Assembly (NCBI RefSeq): GCF_964246085.1
Contig: NZ_CAXTPD010000006.1
DNA from: Brotaphodocola sp003480315
GTDB lineage: Bacteria; Bacillota; Clostridia; Lachnospirales; Lachnospiraceae
Length of the DNA stretch: 64,000 nucleotides
Direction: 5' to 3' (one strand)
The translations under genes and the position numbers were made by a program. Position 1 is the stretch's first letter. Each line of letters starts with the position of its first letter. Below the pieces are notes generated by a model, which was given only the letters and a program-made list of their open reading frames with translations, was not told the DNA's origin and ran no database searches. Positions 8,979-17,143 of the stretch are shown piece after piece.

Positions 8979-9791
8979 ATGAATAACAACGCAACAAGGT
9001 TTGACGATGAAGAAATTGAGATTGATCTGCTGCAGCTCCTTCGCGCACTGAAAAAACGCATTCTCTGGATTATCGGAGCAGGTGTTTTGTTTGGCGGCGC
9101 GTTTGGCGCATTCAGCAAATTTGTGATCACACCGCAGTACACCTCCACTGCCATGGTGTACATCTTATCAAAGGAAACCACACTGACCTCTTTGGCAGAT
9201 CTGCAGATCGGAAGCCAGCTGACCAAAGACTACAAGATCATCGTGACCAGCCGCCCGGTACTTTCCGAAGTGATCAGCAAGCTGAAGCTGGATCTGACCT
9301 ATGAGCAGCTGGTGAGCAAGATCAGCATTGATAATCCGTCTGATACCCGTATCCTTTCCATTACGGCGGAAGATCCGGACCCGGTTCTTGCAAAAGATCT
9401 TGCGGATGCCGTTGCAAAGACCTCTTCTAATTATATCGGTGATATCATGGAGATGGTACCTCCGAAAATCATTGAGGAAGGTGTTGTTCCGGAGAAAAAA
9501 ACAAGCCCCAGCAACGGCAAAAACGCCCTGCTTGGCGCGGCACTTGGTATGGTCCTGATATGCGGTCTGACTGTAGTTGAGGAGCTTTTAAACGATACCG
9601 TACAGTCCGAAGATGATGTGGAAAAGTACCTTGGACTGACCGTGCTTGCTTCTGTTCCGCTGCGAGAGGGTGAACAGGAAGAGGACAAGGACCAGCAGAC
9701 CATGAACCGGTCCAGGGTACACCACCATGTATCTAAAAAGAAGACATCGTCTGCCATTCAGACTATGCTGGAGCAGAAATTAAAGAGATGA
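8979..9791 (+). CDS. Wzz/YveK-type chain-length determinant and kinase activator
   Basis: This 270-residue membrane protein belongs to the polysaccharide co-polymerase family. A first membrane helix at about residues 27-48 (WIIGAGVLFGGAFGAF) and a second near 182-200 (NALLGAALGMVLICGLTVV) flank an extracytoplasmic region with coiled-coil character. The proline-rich stretch expected before TM2 is short here (VPEKKTSPSNGK). In Gram-positive loci this protein is the separate membrane half of the BY-kinase and activates it. AAAGGA lies upstream of the ATG, and its stop TGA overlaps an ATG of the kinase frame, so the two are translationally linked. Confidence 0.88.
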   Translation: MNNNATRFDDEEIEIDLLQLLRALKKRILWIIGAGVLFGGAFGAFSKFVITPQYTSTAMVYILSKETTLTSLADLQIGSQLTKDYKIIVTSRPVLSEVISKLKLDLTYEQLVSKISIDNPSDTRILSITAEDPDPVLAKDLADAVAKTSSNYIGDIMEMVPPKIIEEGVVPEKKTSPSNGKNALLGAALGMVLICGLTVVEELLNDTVQSEDDVEKYLGLTVLASVPLREGEQEEDKDQQTMNRSRVHHHVSKKKTSSAIQTMLEQKLKR

Positions 9792-9802
9792 GGAACGAAA
9801 CG

Positions 9803-10561
9803 ATGAACAAAAAAGTAATTTCCCTGACCCGTGAAATGAAGGATGATTACAATTACAACGAATCCATCAAGACCTTGCGAACCAACATCCAGTTTTGCGG
9901 AAGTAATATCCATACCATCATGTTTACCAGCGCCATGCCGGATGAAGGCAAGAGTGATGTCGCGTTCGCTGCCGCCAATTCTCTGGCCCAGATTGGCAAG
10001 CGCGTAGTCTTTATTGATGCGGATATCCGAAAATCCGTTCTGGTATCCCGCTATCAGCTAACCGAAGAGGTAAGCGGACTTTCTCAGTACTTAAGCGGAC
10101 AGAAGGGAATGACTGAGATCCTTTACGATACCAACTTTGAAAATTTCAGCGTCATCTTTGCCGGTCCGTACTCTCCAAACCCGGCAGAGCTTCTGGAGGA
10201 AGACCTCTTTGAAGACCTGATCCACGCTCTGGAGACGGAGTATGATTACGTCATCATCGACACACCGCCTATGGCAAATCTGATCGATGGCGCAATTGTA
10301 GCCAGAAACTGTGACGGCGCCGTTATGGTCATCGAGAGTGGCGCTATCAGCTACCGCCTGGAGCAGAAGGTGAAAAATCAGCTGGATAAGACCGGCTGCC
10401 GCATCCTGGGCGTTGTATTAAACAAGGTAGATCTTCATGAAGAGGGATACTACGGGAAATACGGCAGATATGGAAAATACGGAAAGTATGGAAAATATGC
10501 CGGAAAATACAGTCGTTATGAAGCCTATGGCCAATACGGGAACACAAAAGCAGAACAATAA
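9803..10561 (+). CDS. BY-kinase, CpsD/CapB-type tyrosine autokinase
   Basis: This is a cytoplasmic P-loop tyrosine kinase controlling polysaccharide length and export. Walker A (SAMPDEGKSDVAFAAANSLA), Walker A' (VVFIDADIRKS) and Walker B (YDYVIIDTPPM) are all present. The C-terminal tail is a tyrosine cluster built on repeats of Lys-Tyr-Gly (KYGRYGKYGKYGKYAGKY), the autophosphorylation substrate. An ATG at 9788 overlaps the previous stop, but the ATG at 9803 has AGGA eight bases upstream and gives 252 residues, so it is preferred. The phosphatase at 8244 is its expected opponent. Confidence 0.92.
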   Translation: MNKKVISLTREMKDDYNYNESIKTLRTNIQFCGSNIHTIMFTSAMPDEGKSDVAFAAANSLAQIGKRVVFIDADIRKSVLVSRYQLTEEVSGLSQYLSGQKGMTEILYDTNFENFSVIFAGPYSPNPAELLEEDLFEDLIHALETEYDYVIIDTPPMANLIDGAIVARNCDGAVMVIESGAISYRLEQKVKNQLDKTGCRILGVVLNKVDLHEEGYYGKYGRYGKYGKYGKYAGKYSRYEAYGQYGNTKAEQ

Positions 10562-10578
10562 TTAAAGTCGGGAATGAT

Positions 10579-11724
10579 ATGATGAGAGAAAAAAACTGGT
10601 GGAAGGAACATCGGGCGGGCATCCGCAATGCGCTGATCGGAGCGGCAGTCATAGGAGTGGCTGTTGGCGGATGGGGTACCTATACCATGTACCGCAACCG
10701 CCGCATGACGGAGATGATGATCGAAGCCCGCAACCAGGAACGGGTGCAGCAAAAAGCAGAGAATCAGATGCCACAAAATATAGACGAGATTCCTATTGCG
10801 CCGGGCCAGAAGGAAGAGCAGACGGCAGATCCGCGAGACCTGAACCTGCTGCCAGTTCTGGCTGAAAATCCTGTTACTTATCAGGGCAAAACCTATCGCC
10901 GCAACCAGTATGTGAAGGCCATTCTCTGCATGGGTGTGGACCGGGCAGATACCATGACGGAAAGCAAGGAGTTTGGCTCTGCCGGACAGTCTGACGGTAT
11001 CTTTCTGATCGCCCAGGACACGGTACATCACAGTCTGAAGATTCTCATGATCCCCAGGGATACCATGACAGAGATTCCGATTACCGATGAAAACGGTGCT
11101 CCGGACACAAAGATCACCCAGCTTACGATCGCTTATGCATATGGAGATGGCCGTGAGGGCAGCTGTGAGAATACCGTGCAGTCCGTGGAAAAATTGCTGA
11201 GTGGTTTTTCCATAGACAATTATCTGGCAGTGGATACCACGGTAGTGGCAAAGCTGAATGATGCAGTGGGCGGAGTAACCGTCACAATTCCGACGGACGG
11301 GATGGAGAAACGGGATCCGGCTTTCGTGAAGGGCACTCAGGTGACGCTTCACGGGGACCAGGCAGAAGCCTTTGTGCGCTACCGTGATATTACCCGCGAC
11401 TTTTCCGCACTGTACCGCATGGACCAGCAGCAGGAGTATATTACCCAGTATTTCAAGGCAGTAAAGGAAGCATCCAAAACAGACAGCCAGGTGGTCACCC
11501 ACCTGTTTGACCTGATCCGGGATTATATGATCACTGATATGAGCAAGGACCAGTATCTGAAAATTGCCATGGATGGTCTGGACGTAGGAAGCCTGACCGG
11601 TCAGGATTTTTATACTGTTCCAGGTACCGGCGAGACTACCGAAACCTTTGATGTGTACCGGGCAGACCGCCAAGCGTCTATCCCGATCATCCTGAATCTG
11701 TTTTACCGGGAGGAGTCCCGGTAG
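10579..11724 (+). CDS. LytR-CpsA-Psr (LCP) family glycopolymer ligase
   Basis: This 381-residue membrane-anchored enzyme would transfer the finished glycopolymer from its lipid carrier to the cell wall. One N-terminal membrane helix (ALIGAAVIGVAVGGWGTYTM) precedes an extracellular LCP domain with the usual blocks: ILCMGVDRAD, SDGIFLIAQD, ILMIPRDTMTEI and, near the end, AFVRYRDITRDFSALYRMDQ, which carries the conserved arginines. It follows the kinase gene by 17 bases and shares its composition. Such ligases are usual in the conserved front of Gram-positive capsule loci. Confidence 0.9.
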   Translation: MMREKNWWKEHRAGIRNALIGAAVIGVAVGGWGTYTMYRNRRMTEMMIEARNQERVQQKAENQMPQNIDEIPIAPGQKEEQTADPRDLNLLPVLAENPVTYQGKTYRRNQYVKAILCMGVDRADTMTESKEFGSAGQSDGIFLIAQDTVHHSLKILMIPRDTMTEIPITDENGAPDTKITQLTIAYAYGDGREGSCENTVQSVEKLLSGFSIDNYLAVDTTVVAKLNDAVGGVTVTIPTDGMEKRDPAFVKGTQVTLHGDQAEAFVRYRDITRDFSALYRMDQQQEYITQYFKAVKEASKTDSQVVTHLFDLIRDYMITDMSKDQYLKIAMDGLDVGSLTGQDFYTVPGTGETTETFDVYRADRQASIPIILNLFYREESR

Positions 11725-11748
11725 CCAGACTATTTCTTATGCAATAAT

Positions 11749-11766
11749 CAGTGCGGCAGCGCACTG
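11749..11766 (+). terminator. Short hairpin between LCP gene and secreted-protein gene
   Basis: CAGTGCG, a GCAG loop and CGCACTG form a perfect 7-bp stem followed only by TTTATTG. It may be a weak terminator or a transcript-stability element that separates expression of the next gene. Confidence 0.4.
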
Positions 11767-11811
11767 TTTATTGAAATAAATATCCCCCAAAAGGGAAGGA
11801 AGGTGAAACCA

Positions 11812-12486
11812 ATGAAAAAGAAAGTTTTCATCGCTATGGCTGTAGCAGCAGCTATGGCAGCAATGCCTGTAGCAGCAGGCGCAGCAGGAAGCTCTCATGA
11901 CAGTTCCAGCTCTTCCAGTACAACTACTAGCAGCTCCAGCTCTACCAGCACCGCTGGCGTAGCTTCTGGTGCTACTGTTGTTTCTTCTCAGCCGACCGTA
12001 CAGGTAACTGAGAGCGGAGCAAAGGTAACTGTTGCAGGAGCAACCAAGGATGCAACCGGAACCACCATGGGTCTGGTGGGTGAGTCCGCAGGAAACGGCG
12101 CAGTAAAATCTGGCGACGTGACCGTTGGCGTGGCAACCGGCGCAGCAGAGACCGCAGGTCTTCCGGACGCAGTTGTCAGCACCATCAAAGCACTGAACAC
12201 CAGCGCAAACTTAAGCAACACCCTCCCGGGCCTTGGCCTGGACGGCTTCAGCAAGGTTGGCGGTACCCGTGCAATCGTAGCAAAGAACGCAGCAGGTAAG
12301 GATGCTCCGACCGCAGTGTCTATGTTTGTAGATAAACTGCCGGCAAACGCAACTGTAACCGTTGTGTGCTTCAACAACGCAACCGGTCAGTGGATGACCA
12401 TTACCAACGTAACCGTAGATGCAGCAACCAAGACGGTAAACTTTACCGTTCCGGGTTCCTGCACCGTTCAGATCGCTGTAAAGTAA
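11812..12486 (+). CDS. Secreted Ser/Thr-rich protein of unknown function in the EPS locus
   Basis: I do not recognise the family. The ATG at 11812 (MKKKVFIAMAVAAAMAAMPV) has AAGGAAGG eight bases upstream, and an in-frame GTG lies nine bases earlier. A clear signal peptide ends near AAGAAGS at residue 26. It is followed by a low-complexity stretch of about 25 residues made almost only of Ser and Thr, a probable linker or glycosylation site. The rest (about 150 residues) is Ala/Val/Thr-rich and beta-like, ending with PGSCTVQIAVK, with no LPXTG motif. Codon use is extremely biased, as in highly expressed genes. It sits between hairpins at 11749 and 12504, so its dosage may differ from its neighbours. 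A wall- or polymer-associated structural role is possible. Confidence 0.75.
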   Translation: MKKKVFIAMAVAAAMAAMPVAAGAAGSSHDSSSSSSTTTSSSSSTSTAGVASGATVVSSQPTVQVTESGAKVTVAGATKDATGTTMGLVGESAGNGAVKSGDVTVGVATGAAETAGLPDAVVSTIKALNTSANLSNTLPGLGLDGFSKVGGTRAIVAKNAAGKDAPTAVSMFVDKLPANATVTVVCFNNATGQWMTITNVTVDAATKTVNFTVPGSCTVQIAVK

Positions 12487-12503
12487 TCAGCCTGGTCTGA
12501 GCC

Positions 12504-12535
12504 AGATCAGAGCCGGAGCATTTCGGCTCTGATCT
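12504..12535 (+). terminator. Strong hairpin after the secreted-protein gene
   Basis: AGATCAGAGCCG and CGGCTCTGATCT form a perfect 12-bp stem with an 8-base loop. No T run follows, so it may act as a partial terminator or protect a processed upstream transcript. Confidence 0.5.
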
Positions 12536-12564
12536 CTACAAAAGAAGTAAGATGGGGGACGAGT

Positions 12565-14016
12565 ATGTATCGAAAAAGTGCCCGTGGCTGGGAGAAGCAT
12601 CTGGATTTCATGATCCTGGATGTACTTTGCCTTCAGGCAGCATTCGTGATCGCTTATATGGTCCGCAACGGGTGTGAAAATCCGTACAGCCACGAACTGT
12701 ACCGGAATATGGCACTGGTTCTGACGGTTATCGATATGGGCGTACTGATCTTTTTTGAATCCCTGAAAAACGTGTTAAAACGGGGATTGTATCAGGAATT
12801 CTCCGCAACCACTGAGCACGTGGTACTTGTGATTTTGATCAGCACATTTTATTTGTTTTATATGAAGAATGCACAGGATTATTCCAGACTGGCTATGCTG
12901 TATCTTGGATTTCTGTATCTTGGAATTTCCTATACCGTGCGTTTGTTCTGGAAACACAGAATCCGACAGAACATGCAGAACGGAGGCAAACGGTCTTTAC
13001 TGATCGTGACTACCGAGAGTATGTTGGATAAGGTGGTTTCCAACATCTTAAATTATAACTACCAGATGTTTCACATTGCCGGGGTTGCCGTGATTGACTG
13101 TGATCTGACCGGTCATGTCCGAAACGGAGTGGAAGTTGTATCAAATTTAAGCAATGTGGCAGATTATGTCTGCCGGGAATGGGTGGACGAAGTGTTTGTC
13201 AACCTGCCGGAGGATGTGCCATACCCGGGGCAGCTGTTAAACCAGCTGACTGAGATGGGCGTGGTGGTACATATGAAATTAGCAAAGACTTCCGGACTGG
13301 TAGGAGAACGCAAATTTGTAGAGCGTCTGGGTAATTATACCGTGCTGACGACCAGTATCAACTATGCTACAGACCGCCAGCTGTTCTTAAAGCGGACTCT
13401 GGACATTTTGGGAGGTCTGGCAGGATGTGTGATCACAGCAATTCTTTTTGTGGTTCTGGCACCGATGATCTACATTCAGTCTCCGGGACCAATCTTTTTC
13501 TCCCAGACACGAGTGGGAAAAAACGGTAAAAAATTTAAAATCTATAAATTCCGCAGTATGTATCTGGATGCGGAAGAGCGCAAGAAGGAGTTAATGAAAG
13601 AGAACCGGGTCAAGGACGGCATGATGTTCAAGCTGGAATGGGATCCGCGTATCATTGGCTGTAAAAAACGGGCGGACGGAAGCATTAAGAAGGGAATCGG
13701 CAACCGGATTCGTGACTGGAGCCTGGACGAATTCCCACAGTTTTATAATGTCCTGAAGGGTGACATGAGCCTGGTAGGCACCAGACCGCCGACTGTAGAT
13801 GAATGGGAAAAATATGACCTGCACCACCGTGCGCGCCTTGCGACCAAACCGGGAATCACCGGCATGTGGCAGGTAAGCGGACGAAGCAATATTACGGATT
13901 TCGAGGATGTGGTAAAGCTCGATAAAAAATATATTGCCGAGTGGAGTGTAGGACTTGATATAAAGATACTTCTGAAAACAGTGCTGGTTGTGCTGCGGCA
14001 CGAAGGAGCAATGTAA
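12565..14016 (+). CDS. Polyprenyl-phosphate sugar-1-phosphate transferase (WbaP/CpsE-type initiating enzyme)
   Basis: This 483-residue membrane enzyme would start repeat-unit assembly by moving a sugar phosphate to undecaprenyl phosphate. Several N-terminal membrane helices lie in residues ~10-130, followed by a soluble nucleotide-binding-like domain. The C-terminal catalytic domain has an entry helix (RTLDILGGLAGCVITAILFV) and the family blocks GPIFFSQTRVGKNGKKFKIY, KFRSMYLDAEERK, LDEFPQFYNVLKGDMSLVGT, RPPTVDEWEKY and KPGITGMWQVSGR. It is the last gene before the terminator at 14084, so it closes the conserved front section of the locus. Confidence 0.93.
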   Translation: MYRKSARGWEKHLDFMILDVLCLQAAFVIAYMVRNGCENPYSHELYRNMALVLTVIDMGVLIFFESLKNVLKRGLYQEFSATTEHVVLVILISTFYLFYMKNAQDYSRLAMLYLGFLYLGISYTVRLFWKHRIRQNMQNGGKRSLLIVTTESMLDKVVSNILNYNYQMFHIAGVAVIDCDLTGHVRNGVEVVSNLSNVADYVCREWVDEVFVNLPEDVPYPGQLLNQLTEMGVVVHMKLAKTSGLVGERKFVERLGNYTVLTTSINYATDRQLFLKRTLDILGGLAGCVITAILFVVLAPMIYIQSPGPIFFSQTRVGKNGKKFKIYKFRSMYLDAEERKKELMKENRVKDGMMFKLEWDPRIIGCKKRADGSIKKGIGNRIRDWSLDEFPQFYNVLKGDMSLVGTRPPTVDEWEKYDLHHRARLATKPGITGMWQVSGRSNITDFEDVVKLDKKYIAEWSVGLDIKILLKTVLVVLRHEGAM

Positions 14017-14083
14017 GGAAGAAGGGTATGCAAGCTGGGTATCTTTAGAGCCAAAGCAAAGAAGGTATCAGGATGCAGGAGGA

Positions 14084-14121
14084 AGGCTTGTATGCGGGAA
14101 AACCGTGTGCAGGCCTTTTTT
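14084..14121 (+). terminator. Strong terminator dividing the conserved and variable parts of the EPS locus
   Basis: A 14-bp stem (14084-14097 with 14103-14116, G-T wobbles included) closes a five-base loop and runs into six T. No convincing gene was found in the rest of 14017-14494. An open frame at 14092-14316 begins inside this hairpin and has no coding character. Confidence 0.8.
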
Positions 14122-14494
14122 AATCATAGAAAGGTAAGACCTGTACCAATACGGTTTGATTCAACAATTCAACACTTGAAAAAAGCCGTGGAAGGTTATG
14201 CGGGTCGACTGTATAAAACATCACTTCGATTATTGCTGATGAAAGACAGTGTGATTATCACACAACGGAAATTAGAGAAAAATATTATCCATATGGATGT
14301 GTACATAGAAAATTAGAGGATATGCCCGATGAGGGCCGGAGTAGAAAACATGATTGCTGGGGTAGTTGGATACGACAGTATAAGAAAACACTTAGCTGTG
14401 TGAGCGGCAAGAGGAAAAAGAAATACTATCTGTGAAGAGCAGATTGTACATAGATATAAAGGAGCAGAGGGGACAATATTGGTTGGAGAACATT

Positions 14495-15622
14495 ATGAAA
14501 GATAGATTTGCAGTGTCCATGTTCGGACAAAAAAGACTGTCCCGTGAGGGCGGGATAGAGATTGTTGTAAAAGAACTGTGCACCAGAATGGCACGAGATG
14601 GATGTCAGGTTACCTGTTACAACAGATCTGGTCATCACGTGAGTGGTGCAGAGTATGACAATAAAATTGAATATGATGGAATCCGACAGAAATTTGTTCC
14701 AACCATTGAAAGAAAAGGTCTTGCAGCGGTGAGTTCCTCTTTCTTTGCAGCCTTGTACAGTGCTTTCGGAAAATATGACGTGGTACATATCCATGCAGAG
14801 GGACCGGCCTTTTTCTCGTGGCTGCCAAAGATGTTTGGGAAAAGAGTTGTGGTTACCATTCACGGCATAGACTGGCAACGTGAGAAATGGAAATCAGGGT
14901 TCGGTTCAAAATTCATTAGACAGGGTGAAAGGAATGCCGTAAAGTATGCGGATGAAATTATTGTACTAAGCAAGGGCGTTCAGGACTACTTTAAAGATAC
15001 CTATGGTAGGGAGACTCGTTTTATTCCAAACGGTGTGAATCGACCAGAGATTAAAGAAGCAAAATTGATAACAGAAAAATTTGGTCTAACAAAGGATTCC
15101 TACATATTGTTCCTCGGTCGTTTGGTGCCAGAAAAGGGCATTCGATATCTGGTTGAGGTTTTTAAAGACATCAAAACAGATAAAAAATTGGTTATTGCTG
15201 GTGGCTCTAGCGATACGGATTCTTTTATGGTGGAATTGAAAGAGCTGGCAAAGGATGATAATAGAATCATTTTTACCGGATTTGTTCAGGGGCAGATGCT
15301 TGATGAATTATATAGCAATGCGTATATTTACACATTACCTTCTGATCTGGAGGGAATGCCCTTGAGCCTGCTAGAAGCTATGAGTTATGGCAATTGCTGT
15401 TTGGTTTCCGATATTCCAGAGTGCGCTGAGGTTGTGGAAGATAAGGCATTGATTTTCCAAAAGTCGAATGTAGAGGACTTGCAAGAAAAATTGAAAGATG
15501 CCTGTGATCATCCTGAAATGGTTATGGAAATGAAGAAGCATGCAGCTGACTTTATCTGTAAAAAATACAACTGGGATGAAGTCGTAAAGGAAACGATGAA
15601 ACTGTACAGGAGAAAACAATAG
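14495..15622 (+). CDS. GT4-family glycosyltransferase
   Basis: This retaining GT-B glycosyltransferase has 375 residues. The ATG at 14495 (MKDRFAVSMFGQKRLSREGG) has GGAG six bases upstream and is preferred over an in-frame GTG at 14432. The acceptor-side domain carries the Gly-rich REGGIEIVVKEL loop. The nucleotide-sugar side has ILFLGRLVPEKGIRYLVEVF and SDLEGMPLSLLEAMSYGNC, with the family E-x7-E motif. It is the first gene of the AT-rich variable section. The sugar and linkage cannot be read from sequence. Confidence 0.88.
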   Translation: MKDRFAVSMFGQKRLSREGGIEIVVKELCTRMARDGCQVTCYNRSGHHVSGAEYDNKIEYDGIRQKFVPTIERKGLAAVSSSFFAALYSAFGKYDVVHIHAEGPAFFSWLPKMFGKRVVVTIHGIDWQREKWKSGFGSKFIRQGERNAVKYADEIIVLSKGVQDYFKDTYGRETRFIPNGVNRPEIKEAKLITEKFGLTKDSYILFLGRLVPEKGIRYLVEVFKDIKTDKKLVIAGGSSDTDSFMVELKELAKDDNRIIFTGFVQGQMLDELYSNAYIYTLPSDLEGMPLSLLEAMSYGNCCLVSDIPECAEVVEDKALIFQKSNVEDLQEKLKDACDHPEMVMEMKKHAADFICKKYNWDEVVKETMKLYRRKQ

Positions 15623-15680
15623 ATGAGAGTATTGATAATAAATAATCTCCTCTAACCGAACGCAGGTAGTGAGATGTACA
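15623..15680 (+). pseudogene. Remnant N-terminus of a GT4-type glycosyltransferase
   Basis: An ATG directly after the previous stop begins MRVLIINNLL and then stops at 15653. In a shifted frame the following bases encode NAGSEMYIVKMPEK. Together these resemble the start of the next complete gene (MRTLILNKFLHRNGGSETYI). This is most simply the decayed front end of a paralogous glycosyltransferase. Confidence 0.55.
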
Positions 15681-15888
15681 TAGTGAAAATGCCGGAAAAA
15701 TAGCGTATTTACGGCACTTTTTGAGAAATGTATAGAGTTGCGAGTGCAGTTTTTATCTCGCTATCTAGGTTCAGTAACAGCAGATGATTTTATCATAAGA
15801 ACTTTCAGTATCACTACCTGCGTTTGTATGGAGCACTCTGGTTTATGAACAACACATTGGAAGTGCTTCATCTGAACAGAGGTAGTGA
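15661..15888 (+). repeat. Dispersed CGCAGGTAGTGA motifs in inverted and direct orientation
   Basis: CGCAGGTAGTGA occurs at 15661-15672, its exact complement TCACTACCTGCG at 15811-15822, and a shorter direct copy GGTAGTGA at 15881-15888. The direct copies encode the N-x-G-S-E signature of GT4 N-termini in degenerate form, so they may be leftovers of recombination between glycosyltransferase genes. The 296-base gap 15623-15918 holds nothing else apart from the terminator at 15690. Confidence 0.5.
15690..15722 (+). terminator. Probable terminator in the glycosyltransferase remnant
   Basis: TGCCG (15690-15694) pairs with CGGCA (15712-15716), with an inner AAATA/TATTT stem, and is followed by CTTTTT. 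Confidence 0.5.
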
Positions 15889-15918
15889 AATAGAACATAA
15901 AATAAGGAGAAATTTAAC

Positions 15919-17118
15919 GTGAGGACGCTGATTTTGAATAAATTTCTGCACCGAAACGGCGGAAGTGAGACGTATATATTCAAATTGGGTGAGGCACTGG
16001 AGCAGCACGGACACGAGGTTCAGTACTTCGGCATGGAACATGAAGGCCGCTGCGTGGGCAACCGTGTCAATGCTTATACATCTGATATGGACTTCCACGG
16101 TGGTAGCAAACTGAGCAAGCTGACCTACCCCATCAAAACTATCTACAGCAAGGAAGCACGGGTGCAGCTGAGAAAAGTTCTGGACGACTTCAAGCCAGAT
16201 GTCTGTCACCTGAACAACTTCAACTACCAGCTGACACCTTCCATCATCCTGGAAATCGTGAAGTGGCGCAGGGAGACCGGAAGGGATTGCAAGATCATCT
16301 TTACGGCACATGACTACCAGTTGGTCTGCCCGAACCACATGCTGAACAATCCGAACACTCACCAGAACTGTGAGAAGTGCCTCGGCGGCCATTTCGTGAA
16401 CTGCATGAAAGGCAAGTGCATTCACGATTCCACGGCAAAGTCGGCCATCGGCATGATGGAAGCCGAGTTCTGGAAGTGGAAGGGTACCTATAAGTACATT
16501 GACATCATGATCTGCTGCTCGGAGTTCATGAAGAGCAAGATGGACAGCAATCCTCTGTTTGCGACCAAGACCATGGCAATGCACAACTTCATCGACAAGG
16601 TGGAGTGGAAAGAAACGGAGAAGAAGGATTACGTCCTCTACTTTGGTCGCTTCTCTGAGGAGAAGGGTATCGGTACCCTCATCAAGGTCTGTAAGGAGCT
16701 GCCGGATGTACAGTTCATCTTCGCCGGCACTGGCCCGCTGGAAGAGACCGTAAATGGTATTAAAAACATCAAGAACGTTGGCTTTCAAAAGGACGAGGCA
16801 CTGGAAAAGCTCATCCGTGAGGCACGGTTCTCCATCTATCCGTCTGAGTGGTATGAGAACTGCCCGTTCTCCGTGATGGAATCCCAGATGTATGGTACGC
16901 CGGTGCTGGGAGCGAACATTGGTGGCATCCCGGAATTGATTCAGGTTGGTAAGACCGGTGAACTGTTTGAGAGTGGTAATGCCGAAGATCTGAAGAAGAA
17001 GATCGAGAAGCTCTGGGGTGATAAGAAGCTGTGCGCCAAGTACAGTGCGAACTGTAAGGACATCAGCTTCGATACCATTGATGAGTATTACGAGAAAATT
17101 ATGAAAGTTTATAGATAA
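15919..17118 (+). CDS. GT4-family glycosyltransferase with cysteine-rich insertion
   Basis: This is a GT-B glycosyltransferase of 399 residues starting at GTG 15919, with AAGGAGA eight bases upstream. The N-terminus reads TLILNKFLHRNGGSETYIF. A cysteine-rich stretch around residues 137-175 (CPNHMLNN, CEKCLGG, CMKGKC) is usual for one GT4 subgroup. The donor side has VLYFGRFSEEKGIGTLIKV and EWYENCPFSVMESQMYG. Codon use is much more GC-rich than in the genes on either side except the radical SAM gene that follows 25 bases later, so the two may have arrived together. A long minus-strand frame opposite this gene is an effect of its codon bias. Confidence 0.87.
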   Translation: MRTLILNKFLHRNGGSETYIFKLGEALEQHGHEVQYFGMEHEGRCVGNRVNAYTSDMDFHGGSKLSKLTYPIKTIYSKEARVQLRKVLDDFKPDVCHLNNFNYQLTPSIILEIVKWRRETGRDCKIIFTAHDYQLVCPNHMLNNPNTHQNCEKCLGGHFVNCMKGKCIHDSTAKSAIGMMEAEFWKWKGTYKYIDIMICCSEFMKSKMDSNPLFATKTMAMHNFIDKVEWKETEKKDYVLYFGRFSEEKGIGTLIKVCKELPDVQFIFAGTGPLEETVNGIKNIKNVGFQKDEALEKLIREARFSIYPSEWYENCPFSVMESQMYGTPVLGANIGGIPELIQVGKTGELFESGNAEDLKKKIEKLWGDKKLCAKYSANCKDISFDTIDEYYEKIMKVYR

Positions 17119-17143
17119 AAAGAGAGATAGAGGTATTAGAAAA

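Noticed and set aside
10441..10548. DNA tandem repeat at the end of the BY-kinase gene
   Set aside because: It encodes the usual tyrosine-rich tail of these kinases, so it is explained by protein function.
14092..14316. 74-codon open frame in the capsule locus gap
   Set aside because: It starts inside a strong terminator stem and has no coding features.
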